NCBI GenBank assembly: GCA_905221605.1
Contig: CAJNDS010002071.1
Location: 586,001 to 650,000, forward strand
Length of the DNA: 64,000 bases
Direction: 5' to 3'
Source: Symbiodinium natans
Taxonomy: Eukaryota; Sar; Dinophyceae; Suessiales; Symbiodiniaceae
Shown: one piece after another, positions 57,531-64,000 of the stretch
How positions within the stretch are numbered: position 1 is the first letter of the stretch
Layout: each line of letters begins with the position of its first letter
The notes under the pieces: generated by a model
Databases searched by the model: none
Told to the model about the DNA's origin: nothing
Seen by the model: only the letters and a program-made list of their open reading frames with translations
Position numbers and translations under genes: made by a program

Positions 57531-60500
57531 ATGGATTCGATGAACTTCGAGGTCTCATGGAATGGTGGCACTCAGCAGGTAGCTGTGGTCGCATCTACAT
57601 CTGCAGCTGAAGAAGCGACGCGCTCCCTCTGCGCCTCCGGGCCATGTTTCGTGGGCTTCGACACGGAGTGGGGCTCTAAGGGTGAGGTGGCCCTGGTGCA
57701 GTTGGCCACCGAAACCTCTTGCGTCCTTTGCTTCTTAGTGGCTGAGTGAGTACACGTTACACTTTTTGGTATACGATAATCCCCCTATAGAACTCAAAGT
57801 GTACACTTTTGGGGGGCTTCTGAACTCAGCAACTAAGGCTTGCTGCCGGAGGTTCGGCTTCAGGACTGCCCTTCACTTGTGGCACTCTTCCAGGATCCAC
57901 GCTTCTTGAAGGTCGGTGTGGCAGTGGGCTTGGATGCGGAGTTGCTGAAGGACTACATCGGGATTTCTTGGGGTTCTTAAGATTATATTGATAAGGGTAA
58001 TATAGGGATTTCTATTTTTTATGACTACTCATTGCTTAGAGCCCCAAGAATAGCAAACATATTCTTGCTCAATAAGGGCAATATAGGGATTTCTATCTTA
58101 ATTCTTTTGGGGCTCTTAAGCTTATATGATTAAGGGTACTATAGGGATTTATGTTTTTAATTCTTTTGGGGGTTCTTAGGCAAACAGTAGAGGAGCAGTT
58201 CCAAATCGAACTGAGGGGCTGCCTCGACTTGGCGAGGTTGGCTGCGCGCGAGGGCGAGGTGAGGCAGACTCAACCCATTGGGCTGGCCGCTTTGACACAG
58301 CAGCTCGTGGGAGCGGAGCTTTCGAAAGATGTTGCCATCCGCCGATCGAATTGGGCAGACCGGCCGCTTTCGCACGATCAGCTTGCTTATGCTGCCCGGG
58401 ATGCGCTGGCTGGCCGCGATTGTGCGAGCGCTCTGGCTCAGAAGCATAAGCCGTCCGAAGCGAGCCTCCTTGACTGGTGCCAAGACTTGCTGGACAAAGG
58501 AAGGGACGCGAAGCCCGCAAAAGCGACTTGGTAGCCCAGTGGTACCCTATTCCCTTCTTTTTTTGGTTCAAGGTTCCCTTAATATGGTTGCTGGGCTACC
58601 AAGGTGAAGAAGTCCGCCTGCGAGGATCCACCTGCTGCGGGATCTGACTCCGGCCGGCTCAAAGCAACGTTGGACTGCGGAGCCTACTCCTGCGTAACGA
58701 AGTTCGGAATGCGAACCATTCTTGGAAGTGACGGCCAGCCACTCATGCACATGAAAGACCGGACTGTCGAAGGGCTGGTCAGGCGCGGAATGGCCTCTGT
58801 CTGCAGAGACTGGGATGCCCAGTAGTACCCTTATTCCTTTGTTTTTCGTTGGGGGTGGAAGTAGTCATTTTATTTTTAGTTTTTGGGAGGGGGTGTTTAG
58901 GTTGCCTTATTAAGGACTTCTTGTAGATCCTAGGCTACTGGGAAGCCTAGGAGAGGGAGACGCAGAAATCATCCGGCTCAACTTCACGCCGACGGATCAT
59001 TACGACTATGCTGGCCTGGACGCTGCCGAACGGAATGCCTGTGTTGGCTGCGGCTCCTATGGAGTCTTAGGAGCTGAGTGAGTACACTTTACACTTTTTT
59101 GGGATACTTTCTAATCCCTATAGAACTGAAAGTGTCCACTTTGTTTCTACACTATTTTTAGAGGGCTCAGAAACTCAGCAACTAAGGAGTGGCTCGCTAC
59201 TACATCGTTCCGAAGGTGTTCTTCTCCCACTTGCCAGAGACCTGCAACTCGGTCGGCCCTTGGGATATTTTATGTTTCCCCTTAATTGGGTTTAAGAGGA
59301 CCATGCTTAGGACCCTAAACCCTAAACCCTAAACCCTAAACGGGTGTTAAGGGCCATCCTAGGCAAGTCTTACAATTGCCATGACGTCGTGATGCTCTGC
59401 CCACGCTGCCGAGCCATCGCCGAGCCTGCACAGATGTCACTCACACAAGAGCCTTGGGGACGAAACGAACCCCAAAATTGGGGTTTAGGGTTTGGGGTTT
59501 GGGATTTAGGGTTTAGGGTTTAGGGTTTAGGGTTAGGGTTGATTATAATTAGGTCCCCAAGGAACTCCTGGCATCGCATGGGGCGCTTCGCGCAGGATCG
59601 CTCTATGCCAATGAGAACGCCCTGACGCAATCACAGATCGCCGCGAAGAAGGCAGCCCAACCCTGAACCCCACATTTTCAAAACTACACCCAGACAACCC
59701 GGCAAAGCTGCTAAAGCACTGTAAGCCCTTTGAAGCCCTTAAACCCATGTAAGCCTTATAGACACCCCAAACCCTGTAAGCATGTAAGCCCCTGCGAACC
59801 CTAAACCCTAAACCCCAAACCCCTAAATCCTAAACCCTAAACCCTAAACCCTAAACCCTAAACCCTAAACCCCTGCGCCTCTCCCGAAGGCAGCCATCAC
59901 CTTGCGGAAGTCCAAAGGGGAGAAGCCCCTCGTGCCCGCCAAATCTCAGGCCTTGCGCGAGGCCATAGCTGCGGGACCCGGGAGAGCTTGGAGAACTGCC
60001 ATTTGCTTATAAGAACCCCCAGAAGGTAAAGGATCATCATAGTAATAGTCCCTATAGTGCTCCTGTAAGGAAGAATACTTTTATTTTTTTGGGGGGGTTC
60101 TTAAGCAATTGGTAGAGAAGAGTTTTTTTCTGGTCTAGGGGATGATTTAGGGCCCCCATAACCAAATAATCCTGCATAAAGGCCGTTTTTTTAAGTTTGT
60201 TTTTTTTGCATTGGGGAGGGGTGTCTAGGCATAAGTGTATTTTATGGTGGTTTAGGTTTCAGGGATTTCGAGGTTTTTTTGTTAGGAGAGGGATGTTGTG
60301 TTTGAGGATGTGTAGGCTACCCTAAACCCTAAACCCTAAACCCTAAACCCTAAACCCTAAACCCTAAACCCTAAACCCTAAACCCTAAACCCTAACGCCG
60401 CAGGATTGGGTATGGAGGCCGCGGACGTCGGAGAGGTGGCCATGGCCTTGGCAGAAGCTATGTGGGCCCTTGGGAAAGTTTTGATTTTCCCCTTGTTGGG

Positions 60501-60723
60501 TTTTAGAGGGCCATATTCAACCCTAAACCCTAAACCCTAAACCCTAAACCCTAAACCCTAAACCCTAAACCCTAAACCCTAAACCCTAAACCCTAAACTC
60601 TACTATGTTTCAGAGGGGTTTTAAAAGGGGGCCATCCGAGGAAAGCTTGGGTGGCGGCTGCTTGCCTAGTGAGCGGGTCGTGGCCGAGGCGACCACGAGC
60701 CCAGACGCCCGGATTGAGATGTT
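57531..60723 (+). CDS. EXD2-like 3'-5' exonuclease (DEDDy, RNase D/WRN-type), multi-exon
   Basis: Family members remove nucleotides from 3' ends of DNA or RNA; EXD2 is linked to mitochondria and to DNA-end processing. Exons about 57531-57743, 57838-57961, 58180-58522, 58604-58810, 58951-59076, 59187-59255, 59363-59448, 59562-59651, 59890-59990, 60404-60466, 60641-60723. Exo I is VGFDTEWGSKG, Exo II KVGVAVGLDAELLKDY, Exo III SNW plus DQLAYAARDA. The EXD2-specific C-terminal part follows: RLNFTPTDHYDYAG, NACVGCGSYG, ARYYIVPKVFFSHLPE, HDVVMLCPRC (paired CxxC, likely zinc site), then ELLASHGALRAGSLYANENA. Frame-preserving introns are GC-AG or GA-AG; nearly all are introner-like. The start at 57531 is the first ATG of the open frame. 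The 3' end is not fixed. Confidence 0.82.
57744..57837 (+). mobile_element. Introner-like intron, CTGAGTGAGTACAC family, EXD2-like intron 1
   Basis: Left GCTGAGTGAGTACAC, right AACTCAGCAACTAAG; TTACAC and AGTGTACACTTT pair internally. A plain GT-AG cut shifts the downstream frame by one. A cut after GCTG with 3' end CTAAG keeps it. Confidence 0.75.
57962..58179 (+). mobile_element. Compound introner-like intron, EXD2-like intron 2, GA-AG
   Basis: Contains TTGGGGTTCTTAAG, ATTGCTTAGAGCCCC, TTTTGGGGCTCTTAAGC and TTTTGGGGGTTCTTAGG, with GGGTA/CAATATAGGGATTT three times. It reads as two or three copies of the CTTAAGCAATTGGTAG family joined or nested. Cutting GG|GATTTC to TTAG|GCAAAC keeps the frame (KDYIG-QTVEEQF). 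Confidence 0.75.
58523..58603 (+). mobile_element. GC-AG introner-like intron, GTAGCCCAGTGGTACCC family
   Basis: Left CTTGGTAGCCCAGTGGTACC; right TTGCTGGGCTACCAAG; T-tract and GGTTCAAGGTTCCC inside. The frame is kept only with the GC donor (AAA|GCGACTTGG to CCAAG|GTGAAG). The shortest intron among the resolved ones after 10053-10130. Confidence 0.8.
58810..58950 (+). mobile_element. Introner-like intron, GCCCAGTAGTACCC family
   Basis: Left GATGCCCAGTAGTACCCTTA; right CCTAGGCTACTGGGAAGCCT. Same variant as 30597. Downstream frame needs phase 1; the exact donor is unclear. Confidence 0.7.
59077..59186 (+). mobile_element. Introner-like intron, CTGAGTGAGTACAC family, EXD2-like intron 5
   Basis: Left GCTGAGTGAGTACACTTTAC; right AACTCAGCAACTAAG. 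Closely related to intron 1 of the same gene, with the same frame problem for a plain GT-AG cut. Confidence 0.8.
59256..59362 (+). mobile_element. GC-AG introner-like intron with inner C-rich array
   Basis: Begins GCCCTTGGGATATTTTATG, has CCCCTTAATTGGGTTTAAGA, then four CCCTAAA units, and ends AAGGGCCATCCTAG. The splice gives CNSVGKSYNCHDVVMLCPRC in frame. A relative lies at 60466. Confidence 0.8.
59449..59561 (+). mobile_element. GA-AG introner-like intron, CTTGGGGACG family, with inner G-rich array
   Basis: Left GAGCCTTGGGGACGAAACGA; right AATTAGGTCCCCAAG. TTTAGGG units occupy about 59485-59540. Same family as in the APH and methyltransferase genes, again GA-AG. Confidence 0.8.
59652..59889 (+). 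other. GC-AG intron flanked by a 10-bp direct repeat
   Basis: GAAGGCAGCC occurs at both junctions. Cutting AAG|GCAGCC to AAG|GCAGCC joins QIAAKK to AAITLRKSKG. The right half is a C-rich array. Confidence 0.75.
59998..60115 (+). mobile_element. Introner-like element, CTTAAGCAATTGGTAG family
   Basis: Left TTTGCTTATAAGAACCCCC; right GGGTTCTTAAGCAATTGGTA. Lies at the 3' edge of the exon AAITLRKSKG in the EXD2-like gene, as the first part of a larger intron reaching to about 60403. Confidence 0.7.
60317..60395 (-). repeat. Telomere-type array, CCCTAAA orientation
   Basis: Eleven units directly before the acceptor CGCCGCAG of the exon GLGMEAADVGEVAMALAEA. Confidence 0.95.
60466..60640 (+). mobile_element. 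Introner-like element with inner C-rich array
   Basis: GCCCTTGGGAAAGTTTTGAT and CCCCTTGTTGGGTTTTAGAG parallel the intron at 59256; 60519-60599 is CCCTAAA; the right end is GGGGGCCATCCGAG. Confidence 0.7.
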
Positions 60724-60784
60724 AAGAATGGGATTATGGTTTAGGGTTTAGGGTTTAGGGTTTAGGGTTTAGGGTTTCGGGTCC

Positions 60785-60860
60785 GTATACTAACAGTCCT
60801 TAATAGGGATTGTAGTGCCCCCTTATTAGGATCCCTCTTAAGGACTCTTAGTATAAGTGA
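60785..60860 (+). mobile_element. Partial introner-like element, ATACTAACAGTCCTTA family
   Basis: Core TATACTAACAGTCCTTAATA and AAGGACTCTTAGTATAAG pair; the outer ATGTTCCCC ends are missing. A G-rich array adjoins its left side. Confidence 0.55.
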
Positions 60861-61199
60861 GGCTCACAAAGCTTCGAGGGCTTCCAGGGTTTCGAGAGTC
60901 TCAGGTTCAAGGGACGCAAGGAGCGACCCGTATAAGGGACCTTAGGGTTTGTGGTTTAGGGTTAGGGTTTAGGGTTTAGGGTTTAGGGTTGGGGGTTACT
61001 TAGGGGCTACTTAGCTATATAGGGACTACATAAGGTACATATCTATACATAGATAAGGGCTAGATAGGGGAATAAGATTGAGGGTCACTTCTAGTTAACA
61101 AGTTTAGTAGGGGGGGTCTGAGGGTCGATCTTTGATCCTCAGAAGGCTGGGGGCTTGCATCGACGATTTGTGATTTCACGGTTTGAACTTGCAGCTAAA

Positions 61200-61297
61200 G
61201 GGTGGTTGTCAAAATGATGGTCCCTTTTTGGATCTTTCCAATACGGCACCGAATATTTAGGGTACCCAAAGCGGGATCATAATTTTGACAACCACCC
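61200..61297. mobile_element. Inverted-repeat element with 16-bp perfect ends
   Basis: GGGTGGTTGTCAAAAT at the left and ATTTTGACAACCACCC at the right, then GGTCCC / GGGATC-type further pairing. Single copy in this window. Confidence 0.75.
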
Positions 61298-61381
61298 ACA
61301 TGACTCTTGCACCACCTGTTCCCCAAGCCCTGAACCCCCCCCCCCCCTCACGAAAGCAAAAGAAAAAGAACAAACCTAAAC

Positions 61382-61480
61382 CTTGGAATGTTCCCCCTGA
61401 CACTACCATTCCTTCATGGGTATGATGATGGGGTACTATAATCCCATGAAGGACTGTTAGTAGAAGCGGGAACATCCCAA
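61382..61480 (+). mobile_element. Introner-like element, CTTGGAATGTTCCCCC family
   Basis: Left CTTGGAATGTTCCCCCTGAC; right AGCGGGAACATCCCAA. The inner arms CATTCCTTCATGGGTATGAT and CCCATGAAGGACTGTTAG pair. Confidence 0.7.
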
Positions 61481-61774
61481 CCTGAACCCTACATCCCACC
61501 CCTGCCTTGTGCAACCTCAAGCGCAGACGTCTCAACTCCCAAAGCTTCTTGCAAAGCACGGGCTTCGGGTCACTTTGGGAGGTTTAGGGTTTAGGGTTTA
61601 GGGTTTAGGGTTTAGGGTTTAGGGTTTAGGGTGAAAAGGTGAAGGGCTAGGTCAACCAACCCTTGTGGCTCTACCCGGCAGGACTCTTGTTATCGGATGT
61701 CTTATAATCCCTAAATCCCTAAACCCTAAACCCTAAACCCTAAACCCCACAAGTTGACAAGGGATGAGGGTATG

Positions 61775-62090
61775 CGATTGATTGCCGATGGCCCCAGGAG
61801 TCTCTGCGCGCCTTTCTACGGAGATGGCGGGAGACTTTTGTGCCTGCAGCCTCCTTAGAAACTATATATATGTATTCAGGGGTTTCTAAAATTAGGGTTT
61901 AGGGTTTAGGGTTTAGGGTAACTATGTAGACCGTAAAGCTTAAACTCTAAACCCTAAACCCTAAAACCCTACAACCCTAAACCCGCAACCCTAAGAGGTT
62001 GTAAGTGAAGAAGAGGTGCAGACCCTGCAGCCGAAGTTCCTGTCCGATGGCTGGAGCTTGGACACAGGCCTGATTTTGGAGGGTCTAGGG
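61775..62090 (+). CDS. Two unassigned coding islands, perhaps exons of the zinc-finger gene
   Basis: 61785-61860 reads PQESLRAFLRRWRETFVPAA (another frame is also open); 61995-62085 reads EEEVQTLQPKFLSDGWSLDT. Both have C-rich repeats before and G-rich repeats after. The link to the exon at 62538 is by order only. Confidence 0.4.
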
Positions 62091-62226
62091 TTTAAGGGTT
62101 TGGGACTTAGGGTTTAGGGTTCATAGGGTTTAATTTAAATGGTGTAGGATTTTCATAGGTTTTTTAACAATGAGTTTTTGCAGCGGCGTGCACGCTCTGT
62201 GTGCCCTAAACGCCAAATCCCCAAAT

Positions 62227-62320
62227 CCAAACCCTAAACCCCAAACCCCAAACCCCAAACCCCAAACCCCAAACCCTAAACCCTAAACCCTAAACCCTAA
62301 ACCCTAAACCCTAAACCGTT
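62227..62320 (-). repeat. Telomere-type array with CCCCAAA block
   Basis: About six CCCCAAA units and then about seven CCCTAAA units. Confidence 0.95.
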
Positions 62321-62537
62321 TTGGGGTTGTAAGGGCTACCCATATTAGTTCAGAGTCAGGGTTCTGCGCTTCGCTATTCCCGGGTTGTGTGGGTTGCAGA
62401 TCTGCATGCACAGGAACACGCGGTTAAGCCCGTCAACACCCCCCCCCTCCCCCTCAAATAGGCCCTTGGTGAGGGAACATGGACCGCTAAACCCTAAACC
62501 CTAAACCCGAAACCCGAAACCCGAAACCCGAAACCAG

Positions 62538-62824
62538 GCCTGGATGGTCGCTTCATTCCTTCGGTGGCCTCCTCATTAGAGTGGCCGGGGGACTGGCGCT
62601 GTGCATCCTGTGGCCGCCACTGCTTCGGGCGAAGCTTGGCAGCCCAGTGGTACCCTTTTCCCTTTTTGAGTTTAGGGTTTAGGGTTTAGGGTTTAGGGTT
62701 TAGGGTTTAGGGTTTAGGGTTTAGGGTTTCGGGAAACCAAGGAAGTGACCGGTGCAAATGTTGCAAGACGCCGCGGCCCAGCAGCGCCGCGCTAGCCTCT
62801 GGGCAAGCTGCTGGGATTCTGTAA
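62538..62824 (+). CDS. RanBP2-type zinc-finger protein, 3' end
   Basis: Exons 62538-62633 and 62742-62824 (TAA). The joined reading is WPGDWRCASCGRHCFGR then RSDRCKCCKTPRP, the W-x-C-x2-C ... C-x2-C-x3-RP pattern of RanBP2-type (NZF-like) fingers, which bind RNA or ubiquitin. The Asn usually found between the cysteine pairs is Cys here, and the spacer is one residue longer than usual. The intron 62634-62741 is GC-AG. The protein ends SSAALASGQAAGIL. Upstream exons are not established. Confidence 0.7.
62634..62741 (+). mobile_element. GC-AG introner-like intron, GCAGCCCAGTGGTACCC family, right half replaced by array
   Basis: Left CTTGGCAGCCCAGTGGTACC, then CTTTTCCCTTTTTGAG, then nine TTTAGGG units, then GGGAAACCAAG. 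Compared with the copy at 11697 the middle and right part are missing. Confidence 0.8.
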
Positions 62825-62960
62825 TATGTTCCTTGTATTTTCCTTAGCTTATGATGAATTCCTTGTAATTGTGTTGCCTCTATGTATGTCCGCTATGTGC
62901 TGTCCTCATCCATGGGTTCAAGATTCAAGAGGATCTTATCTTAAGGATATGGTTCATAGG

Positions 62961-63052
62961 TTGGGATGTTCTCCCTTATACTAGCAGTCCTGAATAGTAC
63001 GCCCTATCATCATCCCTATTAAGGGCTGTTAGTACAAGGGGGAACATCCCAA
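62961..63052 (+). mobile_element. Introner-like element, TTGGGATGTTCTCCC family
   Basis: Left TTGGGATGTTCTCCCTTATA then CTAGCAGTCC; right GGCTGTTAGTACAAGGGGGA then ACATCCCAA. Together with 4067 it is one of the most complete copies. Confidence 0.75.
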
Positions 63053-63213
63053 TTCATAGGGGTCAACGAGCCAGCCAAGGTCTAAAGCCCACCAGCCGCA
63101 GGCGTCATCGATCGGGTGCCAAAATTCCTGAGAGGCCCTTTGTCTGAGATCTTTAAGGGTAGTTCTACGAGGGGCGATATAGGGGTACACAAGGGGTCCC
63201 CTTTTCAGGGCCC

Positions 63214-63681
63214 TTGCCTCGAGTTGGCAGTGGCTGGCTACCGTTGTGGACGTCTCCCCTTCGGCCGTTGCCCGGACCGGTGACCATTGTGGACAGTGGA
63301 GGTTTGCACGAACGAAAATGGCTGCTGATATGCTCAGCTGTTGTGTTCAGCCCCTGCTGTGCAGTCGTAAAGAGGAAAGCGCAGAAGCTCATGGTGGAGA
63401 ATCTGATGTGCCCCAGTGCCATGCCTCCTGACAATGTGTCACTCATGAAGGCCTCACTGCAGCTTGCTGTGGGGCACTCTTGTGTTTGCGGATCGCTCGC
63501 TAGGAGGGCTACACGCCAAGTTACCAGTGTAGCCTACTCAGCAGCAGCTCGAAAATGTGCAAGGCCAAACGGCAGGCCAGTGGCCCGACATGCTCGCCTT
63601 GACGTCTCTTCTATGGAGACCCTTTATACCCCAAAATGCTTGCGTCCTCCTTGTAGGAAGCCCAAGCAACAGGGACCCTGA
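63214..63681 (+). CDS. Unassigned open reading frame, 155 codons
   Basis: The longest frame without repeats in the last 10 kb. It has Cys-rich patches (CSAVVFSPCCAVVKRK) and Arg-rich stretches, but no recognised motif, and a 93-codon minus frame overlaps it. No telomere-type repeat lies inside. It could be a single-exon gene or chance. Confidence 0.3.
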   Translation: MPRVGSGWLPLWTSPLRPLPGPVTIVDSGGLHERKWLLICSAVVFSPCCAVVKRKAQKLMVENLMCPSAMPPDNVSLMKASLQLAVGHSCVCGSLARRATRQVTSVAYSAAARKCARPNGRPVARHARLDVSSMETLYTPKCLRPPCRKPKQQGP

Positions 63682-64000
63682 TTTCCCAACCTCCTAAGCA
63701 GGCCTTGCACTTTCCCCCTCAACACTCTTCCACTTGTAGCAAAGATGATTGGCATCCTAAAACCCCACCCCTGAAACTTCGAAGCGACCCAAAGCCCTAG
63801 GGTTGAGGGTTCAGGGCTTTAGGGTTTTAGGGGTATAGGGTTTACGGTTTAGGGTTTAGGGTTTAGGGGTATCCCGGTATCCCCATCCCGACGGCAGCTC
63901 CTTGTTTTTTCTACTGGGTGCCGGGTGCCCACTACCTATTCTGCATTGTTCCATCCCCGCGTTTCTTTCCTGCTTTGCGAAGTCCTCCGTCTTCCCGTTC

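Larger units (their letters stand above)
60860..61780. other. Non-coding stretch with two inverted-repeat elements
   Basis: G-rich repeats (60945-60995, 61580-61632), a hairpin element at 61200 and an ATGTTCCCCC-family element at 61382. No exon seen; likely the boundary between the EXD2-like and the zinc-finger genes. Confidence 0.35.

Overview
The window looks like nuclear DNA of a dinoflagellate. The evidence is: Arabidopsis-type telomere units (TTTAGGG/CCCTAAA) scattered through the whole window; short coding islands in many introns; a large share of GC-AG and GA-AG introns, which dinoflagellates are known to use beside GT-AG; every recognisable gene on the + strand; and typical protist families (tandem PPR, CEP164-like WW protein, EXD2-like exonuclease, bacterial-type enzymes in intron-containing genes). 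The species cannot be named. No rRNA, tRNA, CRISPR array or spliced-leader gene was seen.

Layout. 0.6-4.3 kb: a PPR gene. 5.5-10.2 kb: an intron-rich class I SAM methyltransferase that can be read almost continuously from motif I to its stop. 10-32 kb: many short coding islands not assigned to families, broken up by telomere-type arrays, introner-like inverted-repeat elements and a 1.3 kb GGCTGGAGG minisatellite palindrome (16.5-17.8 kb). 32.2-36.8 kb: a CEP164-like WW-domain gene. 37-48 kb: more unassigned islands and AT microsatellites. 48.7-50.0 kb: an aminoglycoside-phosphotransferase-fold kinase with one intron. 50-57 kb: islands, then a three-copy higher-order repeat with a 12-bp minisatellite (55.8-57.05 kb). 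57.5-60.7 kb: an EXD2-like 3'-5' exonuclease with at least eight introns. 62.5-62.8 kb: the 3' end of a RanBP2-type zinc-finger gene. 63.2-63.7 kb: an unassigned ORF.

Two patterns organise the window. First, telomere-type arrays have a polarity: CCCTAAA-strand arrays usually lie just before coding islands and TTTAGGG-strand arrays just after them, so a typical intron has G-rich repeats near its 5' end and C-rich repeats near its 3' end. Second, at least twelve families of short elements (about 80-150 bp) with terminal inverted repeats recur. Several of them are the introns of recognisable genes, and several carry a telomere-type array inside. Where the frame is fixed by protein homology or PPR spacing, I resolved 20 introns: 4 GT-AG, 9 GC-AG and 7 GA-AG. 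All were joined by eye and need RNA support.
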